Shown piece by piece: positions 53,800 to 63,494 of a stretch of 64,000 nt of DNA. The notes below the pieces were generated by a model, which worked only from the letters and a program-made list of their open reading frames with translations, had not been told where the DNA came from and searched no databases. The number at the start of each line of letters is the position of its first letter. The first letter of the stretch is position 1. Source of the DNA: Actinomycetes bacterium (GTDB lineage Bacteria; Actinomycetota; Actinomycetes; Actinomycetales; Dermatophilaceae); assembly GCA_029778715.1 (NCBI GenBank), contig JAKOPT010000019.1, positions 83,583-147,582 of the forward strand, in the 5' to 3' direction. The translations under genes and the position numbers were made by a program.

Positions 53800-55314
53800 C
53801 TAGCGCCCGACGTCGACCCAGTCGAGGGTGCGCCCGACGGCCTTGCGCCACCCGGCATACCCAGCCTCACGCTGTTCGGGCGTCCAGGTCGGATCCCAGA
53901 CCCGGGCCTGGGCCCAGTTGGCCCGCAACTCCTGCGTGCTCGACCAGAACCCCACGGCCAGGCCCGCGGCATACCCAGCCCCCAACGCGGTCGTCTCGGC
54001 GACCACGGGTTTGGCGACCGGGACCCCGAGGATGTCTGCCTGCAACTGCATGCACAACTCGTTGGCCGTCACGCCGCCGTCGACCTTGAGGACGTCGAGG
54101 GCGACCCCGGAGTCGGCGCTCATCGCATCGGCGACGTCCTTGCTCTGGTAGCAGATCGCCTCTAGCGTGGCCCGGGCGAGGTGGGCGTTGGTCGTGTAGC
54201 GGCTCAGCCCGACGATCGCCCCCCGGGCGTCGCTGCGCCAGTAGGGCGCGAACAACCCGGAGAAGGCCGGCACGAAGTAGGCCCCGGCCGTGTCCTCGAC
54301 CTGCCGGGCCAGCGTCTCGACCTCGGCCGCGCCGGAGATGATGCCGAGTTGGTCGCGCAGCCACTGGACCGCCGAACCGGTGACGGCGATCGAGCCCTCC
54401 AGGGCATAGACCGGCGCGGCGTCGCCCAGTTGATAGGCCACCGTGGTGAGCAGCCCGTTGCGGCTGTGCACGATCTCGGTGCCGGTGTTGAGCAGGAGGA
54501 AGTTGCCGGTGCCGTAGGTGTTCTTGGCCTCGCCCGCCTCGAAACACACCTGCCCGACGGTCGCGGCCTGCTGGTCGCCGAGCACCCCGGTCAGGCGCAC
54601 CTGCCCGCCGTAGAGGGCCGTGGCCACGCCGTAGGCCGCCGGGTCGCTGCTCGGGCGAATCTGCGGCAACATCGCGCGCGGCACCCCGAAAAAGGAGAGC
54701 AACTCCTCATCCCAGTCGAGGGTCTGCAGGTTCATGAGCATGGTGCGGCTGGCGTTGGTGACGTCGGTGGCGTGGACCCCGCCGTCGGGTCCGCCGGTGA
54801 GGTTCCAGATCATCCAGGTATCGGGCGTGCCGAAGAGGATGTCGCCGCGCTCGGCCCCGGCCCGCAACCCGTCGACATGCTCGAGAAGCCACTGGATCTT
54901 GGCGCCCGAGAAGTAGGTCGCCGGCGGCAGGCCGGCCTTGTCACGGATGACGGCGCCGCGGCCGTCGGCGGCGAGGGCCGCGGCAATGGCGTCGGTGCGA
55001 GTGTCCTGCCAGACGATGGCGTTGTGGACCGGTCGGCCGGTATGCCGGTCCCACAGGATCGTGGTCTCCCGCTGGTTGGTCACGCCGATGGCCGCGAGGT
55101 CGGTCAGGGACAGCCGGGCCTTGGTCAGGGCCGACCCGATGACGGTCTGGGCGCGCTCCCAAATCTCCAACGGGTTGTGCTCGACCCACCCGGCGCGCGG
55201 GAGGATCTGCTCGTGCTCCAGTTGGTGTTTGGCCACCTCGCGCCCGTCGTGGTCGAAGATCATGAACCGCGTGCTCGTGGTGCCCAGGTCGACCGCACCG
55301 ATGAAATCCGCCAT
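53800..55314 (-). CDS. glpK: glycerol kinase
   Basis: 504 aa FGGY kinase. [20 protein letters not shown] (phosphate 1), [19 protein letters not shown] and WQDTRT (glycerol site), [13 protein letters not shown] and [20 protein letters not shown] 55314 is the natural start; an upstream frame to 55401 is longer than the family. Phosphorylates glycerol. No glycerol facilitator or dehydrogenase lies next to it. Confidence 0.93.
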   Translation of the reverse strand: MADFIGAVDLGTTSTRFMIFDHDGREVAKHQLEHEQILPRAGWVEHNPLEIWERAQTVIGSALTKARLSLTDLAAIGVTNQRETTILWDRHTGRPVHNAIVWQDTRTDAIAAALAADGRGAVIRDKAGLPPATYFSGAKIQWLLEHVDGLRAGAERGDILFGTPDTWMIWNLTGGPDGGVHATDVTNASRTMLMNLQTLDWDEELLSFFGVPRAMLPQIRPSSDPAAYGVATALYGGQVRLTGVLGDQQAATVGQVCFEAGEAKNTYGTGNFLLLNTGTEIVHSRNGLLTTVAYQLGDAAPVYALEGSIAVTGSAVQWLRDQLGIISGAAEVETLARQVEDTAGAYFVPAFSGLFAPYWRSDARGAIVGLSRYTTNAHLARATLEAICYQSKDVADAMSADSGVALDVLKVDGGVTANELCMQLQADILGVPVAKPVVAETTALGAGYAAGLAVGFWSSTQELRANWAQARVWDPTWTPEQREAGYAGWRKAVGRTLDWVDVGR

Positions 55315-55451
55315 GCCGCCAACCCTATGCGCGTCCACCGACACCCCAGCGGCTGTGAGGGAGCGCACGCCGACCGGGCTGGGCGGCATACGCGACGGCA
55401 CGGGAGGATGGCACGGAGTGCAGCCACCCCTCTTTACCGACGGAGATGACG

Positions 55452-56504
55452 ATGGGCAAGACCTATGCCGGCAACTACTTCGAGGACTTCAGTGTCGGGC
55501 AGGAGTTGATCCACACCAGCCCCCGGACCGTCACCGTCGGCGACGCGGCCCTCTACACCGCGCTCTACGGGTCGCGGTTCGCGCTCACCTCGGGGGCGAG
55601 TTTCGCCGCCGCCATGGGGATGGCCGCGATGCCGCTCGACCCGCTCATCGTCTTCCACACCGTCTTCGGCAAGACCGTGCCCGAGGTCAGCCTCAACGCG
55701 GTCGCCAACTTGGGGTATGCCGCGTGCTCCTTCACCGCTCCCGTCTTCCCCGGCGACACCCTCGCCGCGACGAGCAAGGTCGTCGGGGTCAAGGAGAACC
55801 GTGACGGCAAGACCGGCGTCGTCTACGTCCACTCCACCGGCACCAACCAGCATGGTGAGGTCGTCCTCGACTACGTCCGCTGGGTCATGGTCCGCAAGGG
55901 CAACATCGAGGCCCCCGCGCCCGAGACCGTCATCCCCGAGTTGCCCTCGGCCGTGGCCGCCGCCGACCTCGTCGTCCCGGCCGGGCTCACCGGAGTCGGC
56001 TACGACACCGCGCTCGGCGGCAGCCCCTACCTGTGGGATGACTACGAGGTCGGCGAGCGCATCGACCACGTCGACGCGATGACCATCGAGGAAGCCGAGC
56101 ACATGACGGCGACCCGGTTGTGGCACAACACCGCCAAGGTCCACTTCAACCAGCACGTCGAGCAGCACGGCCGCTTCGGGCGGCGCATCGTCTACGGCGG
56201 CCACATCATCTCGATGGCCCGGGCGCTGTCCTACAACGGCCTGGCCAACGCCGCGTGGATCGCCGCGATCAACGGCGGCACGCACGCCAACCCCACCTTT
56301 GCCGGCGACACCGTCTACGCCTGGTCCGAGGTCCTCGACAAGATGGAACTGCCCGGGCGCACAGATCTCGGTGCCCTGCGGGTGCGGATGGTGGCGACCA
56401 AGGACCTGGCCTGCGCCGACTTCCCCTACAAGGGTGAAGACGGGCGCTACCTCCCCGGCGTCGTGCTCGACCTCGACCTGACTCTCCTCATCCCGCGGCG
56501 GTGA
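55452..56504 (+). CDS. MaoC-family dehydratase, mesaconyl-CoA hydratase-like
   Basis: 350 aa with two hotdog domains. N-terminal [20 protein letters not shown] and [40 protein letters not shown]: this layout is that of mesaconyl-CoA hydratase (Mch) of the ethylmalonyl-CoA and related pathways. Second domain: [16 protein letters not shown] ... [23 protein letters not shown] 55452 has GGAG six bases before it; ATG 55446 is also possible. The other genes of that pathway are not in the window. Confidence 0.78.
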   Translation: MGKTYAGNYFEDFSVGQELIHTSPRTVTVGDAALYTALYGSRFALTSGASFAAAMGMAAMPLDPLIVFHTVFGKTVPEVSLNAVANLGYAACSFTAPVFPGDTLAATSKVVGVKENRDGKTGVVYVHSTGTNQHGEVVLDYVRWVMVRKGNIEAPAPETVIPELPSAVAAADLVVPAGLTGVGYDTALGGSPYLWDDYEVGERIDHVDAMTIEEAEHMTATRLWHNTAKVHFNQHVEQHGRFGRRIVYGGHIISMARALSYNGLANAAWIAAINGGTHANPTFAGDTVYAWSEVLDKMELPGRTDLGALRVRMVATKDLACADFPYKGEDGRYLPGVVLDLDLTLLIPRR

Positions 56505-57280
56505 CCGAACCTGCGGCTCGGCCCGAGGGCGGGCGCCGGGTCGCCGGTGACCTGCCCCGGTCGCTGCGGATCGTTTCGGCGGTCGTCTTCCTGCTCGTCA
56601 GCGTGGTCGGGTGGTGGCGCAGCCAGGCCTATGTCGACGATGCACTCGTGGCCCAGCCCGGCGTGTGGCCGTCCTGGGCGTTCTGGCCGGGTCTGGTGCT
56701 CCTCGTGCTGCTCCTCACCCAGCTGCCCCGGCGCGGACCTCGGTGGACGCGAACCGTCGTGGCCGTCGTCTCCCTTGCTGCCTTCGGCTCGTCGGCGGTC
56801 GTCGGCGATGCCCTCGCCGGTCGCTTCCTCCTTGCCGAGGAGCAGGCGGTGGTGCGCACCGATGAGGTTCTGCCCCGCGCGATCCACCACCTGAGGGTGG
56901 CCTCCGGCGGACGGGAGTTCACGGCATACTCGCCGGCCGCCGCTTTCGCCGGTGGCCAGCAGGGTGACCCGACGACCGGCACCCGCAACTATGCCCCCGG
57001 TCCCAGTTACGGGTCGACGGGGTCGTATGCCGTGGGCGCGGCCGTCACGGTCCGTCTCGACCCGGACCGGCGCTGGTACACGCGCGTCGTGCCCGCGCCC
57101 GGCCAACCGGGGTACCTGCCCCTTTTCCCCCGGCGGGGCGCGTCCCTGGCGGTGGCCGGTGTCGCGCTCGCCCTCGGGTGGCTCGTCGTCCTCGCCGCCG
57201 TGGGGTTTGCCGCCGGGCGTGGCCCGCTGCGGCGCAGCTGGCCACGACGGAAGTCCCCAAACCGGTCGCCGGAGTCCTAG
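56501..57280 (+). CDS. hypothetical membrane protein
   Basis: 259 aa. Two N-terminal membrane spans (VVFLLVSVVGWW; FWPGLVLLVLLLTQL), a third near residue 85, an extracellular middle of about 100 residues rich in Gly/Ser/Tyr, and a C-terminal span (AGVALALGWLVVLAAVGFAA). The extracytoplasmic part has the look of DUF3592-type proteins. GTG start overlaps the MaoC gene. Function unknown. Confidence 0.6.
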   Translation: MTEPAARPEGGRRVAGDLPRSLRIVSAVVFLLVSVVGWWRSQAYVDDALVAQPGVWPSWAFWPGLVLLVLLLTQLPRRGPRWTRTVVAVVSLAAFGSSAVVGDALAGRFLLAEEQAVVRTDEVLPRAIHHLRVASGGREFTAYSPAAAFAGGQQGDPTTGTRNYAPGPSYGSTGSYAVGAAVTVRLDPDRRWYTRVVPAPGQPGYLPLFPRRGASLAVAGVALALGWLVVLAAVGFAAGRGPLRRSWPRRKSPNRSPES

Positions 57281-57780
57281 CCGGGATCGGGAACGGGGAG
57301 TTCGCGAAGCCGCTGCTGGGCCGCCTGCAGCCGGGCCGTCGTGGCCGCTACTGCTGCCATCGCGGCCCGGGCCTGCGCGGGCAGGTCCGCCGGGCTCGGC
57401 CGCGAGGAGTGGGCGATGTCGATCTCCGGCTCGTCGGCGTCCGGGTCGGGCAGTCGCCACCCATCCGCCGATGCGGCCAGGTTGTCGATGGTGTGGGTGC
57501 GCACCTCCTGCGCCTCCCAGGAGTCGTCGAGGCCCTGAGCGATCGCCCCGAGCGAGGTCTCGCCGCGGTCGATTCGTTCTTGGAGGCGGCGCCAGTCGGG
57601 CCCGAGTTCGCCGCGGCGGGCCCGGCGAGCGCGTTCCTCGTCGCGGGCGGCGTCCTCTTCGAGTTCGGCAGCGGCGGTGGTGAGCACCTCGGCGTTCAGC
57701 GCGCGGATGTCCTCGAGGTCCTGGGCGAGGTCGGCGAGCATGGCTCGCGCCTCGACGAGGAGGCCGTCTTCGTAACTCAC
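57277..57780 (-). CDS. hypothetical helical protein of WXG/ESX-like cassette
   Basis: 167 aa from GTG 57780, which overlaps the stop of the preceding gene. Strongly helical and charged (LVEARAMLADLAQDLEDIRA; AAAELEEDAARDEERARRAR). No signal peptide. Third gene of a leftward three-gene cassette. Probably a partner or chaperone-like protein for the WXG-type gene upstream; the family is not recognised. The last bases overlap the convergent membrane-protein gene. Confidence 0.5.
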   Translation of the reverse strand: MSYEDGLLVEARAMLADLAQDLEDIRALNAEVLTTAAAELEEDAARDEERARRARRGELGPDWRRLQERIDRGETSLGAIAQGLDDSWEAQEVRTHTIDNLAASADGWRLPDPDADEPEIDIAHSSRPSPADLPAQARAAMAAVAATTARLQAAQQRLRELPVPDPG

Positions 57781-58550
57781 GCGGTCACCCCCCAACCACG
57801 CCGCACCGCGTCGGAGGTGTTGAGGCCGTTGCCCAGTGAGAGGGCCCCGGCGAACCCGTTGAGGGTGGTCTTGAGGATTTTCAGGACCGAGATGACCTTG
57901 TTGAGGGTCATGACGACCTTCTCGATGGTGGAGACGACCTTCTCGAGCAGCCGAAGGGCGGCACTGACTTTGAGCCAGAAGCGGGTGACGAAGACCCCGG
58001 CCTCGACGGCTCCGGCGACCCAGCCGACGACGGGGATCGCGGCCTCGACGATGATCCGCTCGAGGGTCTCGGAGATGAGGCTGATGAGCAGGGCGATCCC
58101 GTCGGCAGCGGCCTTCCCCACTTCGATGAGGCTGTCGACCAACTGGGCGGTCAACTGCGCGGCCTGGGCGTAGCGCTCGAAGTCGCTGGACACCGCGGCC
58201 ATCCGGGCCCGGAAGGCATCCGGTGCCGGGTCTTGCCCGCCGCCGTCCCAGATCGACTCGGGGAGTTGCGCCATGGCGGCGACGTTCTCGCTGATGTCGA
58301 GGCACCCGTGGTGCACGCTGCCCCACGCCTGACTCGACACACCGAGCTGACCCCAGTCGCCGCACAGCGGGTAGACGATCTCCTTCATGACGTCGTAGTG
58401 GAAAGCCTCACGGGCCACCCACAAGACGCGCCCGAGGAGCAGGCCGCAGTTGTTCTCGAACTTGGCGGCGAAGTCCGCCGTTCCCTTGGGGCTGAGCGTC
58501 GCGCTCCAGTCCTGCGTCAGCGCGATCTTTTCGGTGACGGTGGCGCTCAC
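57777..58550 (-). CDS. WXG100/ESX-like protein
   Basis: 257 aa. N-terminal half helical, with SIWDGGG and other Trp/Gly features of WXG-fold proteins; C-terminal half hydrophobic and amphipathic (ALLISLISETLERIIVEAAI; PVVGWVAGAVEAGVFVTRFW). Such architecture is seen in type VII secretion-associated proteins of actinobacteria. No ESX core genes are in the window. Overlaps both neighbours by four bases. Confidence 0.55.
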   Translation of the reverse strand: MSATVTEKIALTQDWSATLSPKGTADFAAKFENNCGLLLGRVLWVAREAFHYDVMKEIVYPLCGDWGQLGVSSQAWGSVHHGCLDISENVAAMAQLPESIWDGGGQDPAPDAFRARMAAVSSDFERYAQAAQLTAQLVDSLIEVGKAAADGIALLISLISETLERIIVEAAIPVVGWVAGAVEAGVFVTRFWLKVSAALRLLEKVVSTIEKVVMTLNKVISVLKILKTTLNGFAGALSLGNGLNTSDAVRRGWGVTA

Positions 58551-59443
58551 CAGTTACCTCCCGTGGTCGTGGCCCAGGAACCCGAGTCGCTGGAACCGGT
58601 GGTGCGTAGATGGCTGATCGTGCCCGCGCGCGCGATCTCGGCCGCGACCTTGCGACCGCCCTCGATGACCCCGTCGACCCCGGAGACGACCTGGCCCGGT
58701 TTCTGGAGGGCGTCGAGGCCGAGGTTGAGCGCGTTCTGTCGCGAGGCGCGTGGTGTTTGGGCGTAGGAGTCGTGACCGTCGGGTTGCGAGAACACGTAGG
58801 CCGACTGGAAGCGGCGACGCATCGTGGCGTCGTAGTCGGCGTTGTCCCAGTATCCGCGGCGGGCGGCGATGGCGTCGGCCAACCGCTCACTGGCCTTCTT
58901 CTTCACCGTGCCCCACGGGTCCTCCCACTTCTTGGTGTCGGCGCCGAAGAGTTTGCTGCCGTCCTTGACGGGTTTGCCGAGCGCATCGATGTCCGCGCGC
59001 TTCTCCTGCCAGTTCCACATGCCGTTCGCTCCCGACACCGTGCGACCGACGTTGTCGCCGACCCACTTGGCCCCGGACGTCACGGACTTGACCCCACCCC
59101 ACACGTCCGGACCGCTCGACCCTGGCGGCCGTTTGCCCCCAGGGGGCAGGTCGCCGTACTTGCCGAGGGAAGTGCTGCTGGCGCGATCATCGCTGAGGTA
59201 CTGCTGCTGGTTGGCCCGGATGGTGGACGCGCACTTCTCGGTGATCTGGACCCCGTGACCCAAGCCCGTTGTGCCGGCGTCATAGCACGCCTGGTAGTGC
59301 GGCGCGAGGTAACTGAGCAGGCCGGTGTAGCCGCGGGGCACGCAGTTGGCGGCCACGAACGTCTGGCCCTGGGCGAAGTAGCCGCGTTGCCGGTCGAAGA
59401 GTTGGCCGATCCTGTTGAGCTCGGCGAGGTCCACGTAGGACAT
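58547..59443 (-). CDS. hypothetical protein heading the WXG-like cassette
   Basis: 298 aa, MSYVDLAELNRIGQLFDRQR..., an N-terminal helical part (residues 1-90) and a Gly/Ser/Pro-containing linker followed by a mixed C-terminal region (KWEDPWGTVKKKASERLADA). No catalytic motif recognised. First gene of the three-gene unit; the 113-bp gap to the divergent PHP gene (59,444-59,556) should hold both promoters. Possible secreted effector, not provable here. Confidence 0.5.
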   Translation of the reverse strand: MSYVDLAELNRIGQLFDRQRGYFAQGQTFVAANCVPRGYTGLLSYLAPHYQACYDAGTTGLGHGVQITEKCASTIRANQQQYLSDDRASSTSLGKYGDLPPGGKRPPGSSGPDVWGGVKSVTSGAKWVGDNVGRTVSGANGMWNWQEKRADIDALGKPVKDGSKLFGADTKKWEDPWGTVKKKASERLADAIAARRGYWDNADYDATMRRRFQSAYVFSQPDGHDSYAQTPRASRQNALNLGLDALQKPGQVVSGVDGVIEGGRKVAAEIARAGTISHLRTTGSSDSGSWATTTGGNW

Positions 59444-59556
59444 TGACCCTCCCGTGGGTGCTGTGTGTCGTCCCTTGGTCTCGACCCTAGAGAGCCGGTG
59501 CCCGGCTGGCCATGGGGAGCACTACCCGCCCCAGTTGCGGCCTACGCTGAGGCGGT

Positions 59557-60429
59557 ATGCCGACCATGCCGAGTTCGCGGATCGACCTCCACGCCCATTC
59601 GGTGGCCAGTGATGGCACCGACACGCCCGCCGAGGTTGTGTATGCCGCACGCGCCGCCGGTCTCGACGTCCTCGCGCTCACCGACCACGACACCACGCGC
59701 GGGTGGGTGGCCGCGGAGGAGGCGGCGCGGCATACCGGGCTGGGACTCGTGCGCGGACTGGAGATGTCCTGCCAGCGGGGAGGTCGCAGCGTCCACCTCC
59801 TCGGCTACCTCATCGACCCCACCGACGAAACCCTGCTCGGCGAGATCGAGCACGCCCGGACCTCCCGGCAGACCCGCATGCACCGGATGGTTGACGCGTT
59901 GGCCGCGGACGGCATACCGATCACCATGGCGCAGGTGAGTGCCCACCTCGGGCCGGACGCGACCCTGGGGCGGCCCCACCTGGCCGACGCGCTCGTCGCG
60001 GCTCGGGTGGTGCCCGACCGGGCCACCGCTTTCGCCGACCTGCTCCACAACGAGTCGCCCTATTACGTGAGCCACTATGCGGTCGACCCGGCGCGTGCGG
60101 TGCGGTTGGTGCGCGCCGCGGGTGGGGTGCCGGTCCTGGCGCATCCCTTCACGGTGACGCGGGGGAGAGCGTTGCCGACGGACCTGATCGAGGAACTCGT
60201 CGACGCCGGGTTGGCGGGGATCGAGGTGCATCACCGCGACCATGACCGTGACGGGGTGCGGCGCGCCCTGCATCTGGCCCTGGCCCACGACCTCATCGTC
60301 ACCGGCAGCAGCGACTACCACGGCGCGGGGAAGCCCAATCGCCTCGGGGAGCACACGACCCCGCCCGCGTCGTTGGCCCGGATCGTGGAGCGCGCTGGCG
60401 GCGTCGAGTACATCGCACCGGCACCTTGA
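59557..60429 (+). CDS. PHP-domain phosphoesterase
   Basis: 290 aa. Metal-binding motifs of the PHP family in order: DLHAHSVASDGTDTP, ALTDHDTTRGW, LRGLEMSC-type GLEMSC with Glu, VLAHPFTV, EVHHRDHD and GSSDYHG. Related proteins (Cv1693/RNase AM/YciV-like) hydrolyse nucleotides or act as 5'-3' exonucleases. ATG 59557; ATG 59566 is an alternative. Confidence 0.88.
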   Translation: MPTMPSSRIDLHAHSVASDGTDTPAEVVYAARAAGLDVLALTDHDTTRGWVAAEEAARHTGLGLVRGLEMSCQRGGRSVHLLGYLIDPTDETLLGEIEHARTSRQTRMHRMVDALAADGIPITMAQVSAHLGPDATLGRPHLADALVAARVVPDRATAFADLLHNESPYYVSHYAVDPARAVRLVRAAGGVPVLAHPFTVTRGRALPTDLIEELVDAGLAGIEVHHRDHDRDGVRRALHLALAHDLIVTGSSDYHGAGKPNRLGEHTTPPASLARIVERAGGVEYIAPAP

Positions 60430-60506
60430 ACGGGCCCACTCCACCCGACATCGCATCGGGGGCGGACGCGGCCTCCAGCCCGAAGTGCGAGCCAGTGCTG
60501 CGGAGC

Positions 60507-60920
60507 TCACGAGGCGGCGGCGAGGTCCTCGCCGAGCGGGCGCGGCAGGGCCCGGACCCCGAACCCGCCGACGACCCAGCCGCCGAGCACGGGGAGGTCG
60601 TGGTCGCGCGCGCCCAGCAGTACGAGTTCGTGCCACGTCCGGTCGTCGTCGGTGATCATGGCGGACCCTGCGCGGGCATGGGCGAAGGCGATGGCGACCC
60701 CGAACTCGGCAACCTGCGTGAAGAGCCGGTCCAAGGTGGCCGCTTGCTGTCGGCGCGTCAGTCCCGGCGGAATGTCCTCGACGAGGAGGGAGGTGAGCAG
60801 TGACCCGTCGGGATTGAGCAGGAGGAACGCCAAGGCGCCGGCCTCCCGGGTGTCGTGGTCGATCACGGTGTCGAAGACGTCAGCGGCGGTATCGCGGGTG
60901 ACGATGGGTGAACTGGTCAT
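60507..60920 (-). CDS. conserved hypothetical protein
   Basis: 137 aa with FLLLNPDGSLLTSLLVEDIP and LVLLGARDHDLPVLGGWVVG; alpha/beta, soluble. The pattern (sensor of LLxxDGxL then a His/Asp-containing C-term) faintly recalls RadC/JAB-like folds, but the JAMM motif is absent. Divergent from the RecB-like gene with a 92-bp gap. Function unknown. Confidence 0.55.
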   Translation of the reverse strand: MTSSPIVTRDTAADVFDTVIDHDTREAGALAFLLLNPDGSLLTSLLVEDIPPGLTRRQQAATLDRLFTQVAEFGVAIAFAHARAGSAMITDDDRTWHELVLLGARDHDLPVLGGWVVGGFGVRALPRPLGEDLAAAS

Positions 60921-61012
60921 GGAGCCAGCCTGCCGCAGACCACCGACAGGCCGGCGAAGTTTTCCACAGGCCCTGGTGGGGGTTGTCGGAGTGCCCTCAT
61001 AGGGTGGCGTTT

Positions 61013-61945
61013 GTGAGGGAGAGCAGCGGCGGGCCGGTGGCCCCGGAGGGTGTGCAGGGCACCTTCCCGGGCATGCCGCCGAGCCTGTATGCCGCGAGCG
61101 CTAGCAAGTTGAACGCCTTCCTCGACTGCCCCCGCCGCTACCGGTTCGCCTATCTCGACCGACCGACTCCGCCGAAACGTACCCAGCGGGCGCACACATC
61201 GGTCGGCAACGCGGTCCATAACGCGTTGCGGGACTGGTGGGATCGGGCCGATCGCACCCCGCAGGCTGGCGCTGCGCTGGTCCGGGAGGGCTGGATCGAC
61301 GTCGGGTTCCGCGACGGTGCCCAGAGCGCCCGGTGGCGGGACCGCAGCGAGGCGGCGGTCGCGGCATACCTCACCGGGCTCGATGGCGGGCGGCAACCGG
61401 TGGGGATCGAGCGGACGGTGGCGTTCGTCAGCGGGACGGTGCGGTTCACGGGGCGCATCGACCGGCTCGACGAACGGGATGGGGAGCTGGTCGTCGTCGA
61501 TTACAAGACCTCGCGCCGGGTCCCGAGCGTTGATGAGGCCCGGTCCTCGATGGCGTTGGCCCTGTATGCCGCGGCCGTCTGGAAGATGTTCCGCCGCCCG
61601 ACGTATGCCGTCGAGTTGCACCACGTCCCGTCCGGGGTGGTCGTGGGCCACCGGCATACGTCGGAGTCGCTGGCGCGGCAGGTCGAGCGGGCCAAGTCGA
61701 TCGCGCAGGAGGCACGCCGGGCCGATGCCGACTATGCCCGGGCCGGGGCCGCGTCGGAGGCCTTCGCGCCGGTGGTCGGGCCGCTCTGCCGGTGGTGCGA
61801 CTTTCGGGCCCACTGTCCGGAGGGACAGCAAGTGGGGCCCGAGCACTCCGGGTGGGCGGCGCTGGGGGAGGACGAGCCCGGTGCGCCCGACCCGCGTGCG
61901 GTTGCGGCCGACGATGGCGAGGTTTCCGATGGAAGGGACGAGTGA
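61013..61945 (+). CDS. RecB-family PD-(D/E)XK exonuclease with Fe-S cluster
   Basis: 310 aa from GTG 61013. LNAFLDCPRRYRFAYLDR carries the first cluster Cys and CRWCDFRAHC near the C-terminus the other three, the AddB/Cas4-like four-Cys arrangement. Nuclease motifs: GNAVHNALRDW (His), IDRLDERDGELVVVDYKTSR (Asp ... Asp-Tyr-Lys). A PD-(D/E)XK single-strand nuclease of the kind common in actinobacteria. TAGGGT (61000-61005) seven bases before the GTG hints at a leaderless start. Overlaps the next gene by one base. Confidence 0.88.
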   Translation: MRESSGGPVAPEGVQGTFPGMPPSLYAASASKLNAFLDCPRRYRFAYLDRPTPPKRTQRAHTSVGNAVHNALRDWWDRADRTPQAGAALVREGWIDVGFRDGAQSARWRDRSEAAVAAYLTGLDGGRQPVGIERTVAFVSGTVRFTGRIDRLDERDGELVVVDYKTSRRVPSVDEARSSMALALYAAAVWKMFRRPTYAVELHHVPSGVVVGHRHTSESLARQVERAKSIAQEARRADADYARAGAASEAFAPVVGPLCRWCDFRAHCPEGQQVGPEHSGWAALGEDEPGAPDPRAVAADDGEVSDGRDE

Positions 61946-62388
61946 TGGATCAACGAGTGAGTTTCGTGACCTTGACGGTGCGCGACCTCGAGCGCTCGCG
62001 ACGGTTCTACGTCGAGGGTCTGGGGTGGTCGCCGGTGTTCGAGGACGGGGATGAGGTGGTCATGTTCGAGGCTGGGCCACGCCTGGTCTTGTCGTTGTGG
62101 CGGCGCTCGGCGTTCGACGCCGAGTTGGGCCTCGAGCGCGGTGGTGGGGCGGTGGCTGGGGGAGTGCCCCCGATCACGCTGGCCCAGTGCGTGCGGTCGC
62201 GCGCCGAGGTAGACGAGGTGTTGGCTCTGGCTCGCCGTGCCGGTGCCGATCCGGTGACCAGCGCGGTCGACCGGGTGTGGGGTGGGTACTCCGGCTATTT
62301 CGCCGACCCGGATGGTTTCCGCTGGGAGGTGGCCTGGAATCCCGGTCCGCTCGGTCAGGTTGTTCTCCCGGATGCCGAGGTCGAATGA
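61945..62388 (+). CDS. glyoxalase/VOC superfamily protein
   Basis: 147 aa. Starts MDQRVSFVTLTVRDLERSRR; ends FADPDGFRWEVAWNP with the Glu of the metal site. Two beta-alpha-beta-beta-beta modules as in VOC proteins. The ATG shares its first base with the stop of the nuclease gene, so it is cotranslated. Substrate unknown; the N-terminal His of glyoxalase I is replaced (SFVTLTV), so it may not be an active metalloenzyme. Confidence 0.8.
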   Translation: MDQRVSFVTLTVRDLERSRRFYVEGLGWSPVFEDGDEVVMFEAGPRLVLSLWRRSAFDAELGLERGGGAVAGGVPPITLAQCVRSRAEVDEVLALARRAGADPVTSAVDRVWGGYSGYFADPDGFRWEVAWNPGPLGQVVLPDAEVE

Positions 62389-62477
62389 AGGCGCACCCAC
62401 CGGGAGCAACCGCGGCCCACGAGCGACGTGGAAGACTTGGGGCGGCGGCATACCCGAAGCGAACGTGAGGAGAGCCC

Positions 62478-63323
62478 GTGCCCGCTCGTTCGAAGGTTCC
62501 CGACGCTCCTGCGGCTGCGAAGGCGACCGCGCCTCGTCCACGAGCGAGGAAACCGAAGCCGCCGAAGGCCGCCATCATCGCCGTCGCCAACCAGAAGGGC
62601 GGCGTTGCCAAGACCACGTCGGTCGCGAGCCTGGGCGCGGCATTCGCCGAACTGGGGAAGCGGGTCCTCCTCGTCGACCTCGACGCCCAGGCCTGCCTCA
62701 CCTTCTCCCTCGGCGTCGACCCGGATGCGGTCGAGGAGTCGATCCATCACGTCCTCCTCGGCCAAGCCGACCTCGACGACGTCATCGTCACGTGCGCCGA
62801 CGGCGTCGACCTCGTCCCGAGCACCATCGACCTCGCCGGCACTGAGGGCGCCCTCCTGGGCCGCCCGGCCCGCGAGTACGTCCTCCAACAGGTCCTCGCC
62901 GAGGTGCGCGACGACTACGACGTCATCCTGCTCGACTGCTCGCCGAGCCTCGGTGTCCTCACCCTCAATGCCCTGACCGCCGCCACCGGGGTGCTCATCC
63001 CGATGCCCTGTGAAATGCTCAGTCACCGCGGGGTCGGGCAACTCCTCGACACCATCGCCGACGTCAAGAAGTTCCTCAACAAGCGCCTCATCGTCCTCGG
63101 GGTCCTCCCCACCCTCTACGACGGGCGCTCCAGCCACGCCCGCGCCGTCCTCGCCGACGTCGGGGAGCGCTACGGCCTCGACGTCCTCGAACCGCCCATC
63201 CCCAAGACCGTGCGGTTCGCCGAGGCGCCCGGCGTGGGCCGCTCGATCCTGGCCACCGCGCGTACCTCCAAGGGCGCCAAGGCCTATCGAGCCGTCGCCC
63301 AAAGCCTCCTGCCCCGCCTCTGA
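62478..63323 (+). CDS. parA: ParA/Soj-type ATPase without a visible ParB
   Basis: 281 aa. Deviant Walker A NQKGGVAKTTSVASLGAAFA, Walker A' VLLVDLDAQACLTF, Walker B DVILLDCSPSLGVL. A basic Pro/Ala/Arg/Lys N-terminal tail of about 28 residues precedes the domain, possibly a non-specific DNA or membrane anchor. GTG start. Chromosomal ParA normally pairs with parB; here the following DNA is a repeat and then an unrelated gene, so this is an orphan ParA, perhaps of the type that places cellular cargo. Confidence 0.85.
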   Translation: MPARSKVPDAPAAAKATAPRPRARKPKPPKAAIIAVANQKGGVAKTTSVASLGAAFAELGKRVLLVDLDAQACLTFSLGVDPDAVEESIHHVLLGQADLDDVIVTCADGVDLVPSTIDLAGTEGALLGRPAREYVLQQVLAEVRDDYDVILLDCSPSLGVLTLNALTAATGVLIPMPCEMLSHRGVGQLLDTIADVKKFLNKRLIVLGVLPTLYDGRSSHARAVLADVGERYGLDVLEPPIPKTVRFAEAPGVGRSILATARTSKGAKAYRAVAQSLLPRL

Positions 63324-63360
63324 GGCTGCGTAGCAGCCAGGATCGGCGTTGTGGGGGCGC

Positions 63361-63434
63361 TCCTTTCCCGCCTGAAGTGCCTAACGTCCACTTCGCACCC
63401 CGAATGTTCGGGTGCGAAGTGCCCCCTTCCCACC
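63361..63434. repeat. dispersed palindromic intergenic repeat, copy 4
   Basis: Reverse orientation: CTTTCCCGCCTGAAG, then CACTTCGCACCCCGAATG and TTCGGGTGCGAAGTG (a 12-13 bp stem), then CCTTCCCACC. Starts 38 bases after the parA stop. Confidence 0.75.
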
Positions 63435-63494
63435 CCAAGTTCAACGTCGAGCCGCGCCCTTGCACCAGATCCCCACGCGACTAGCGCCAATCTC

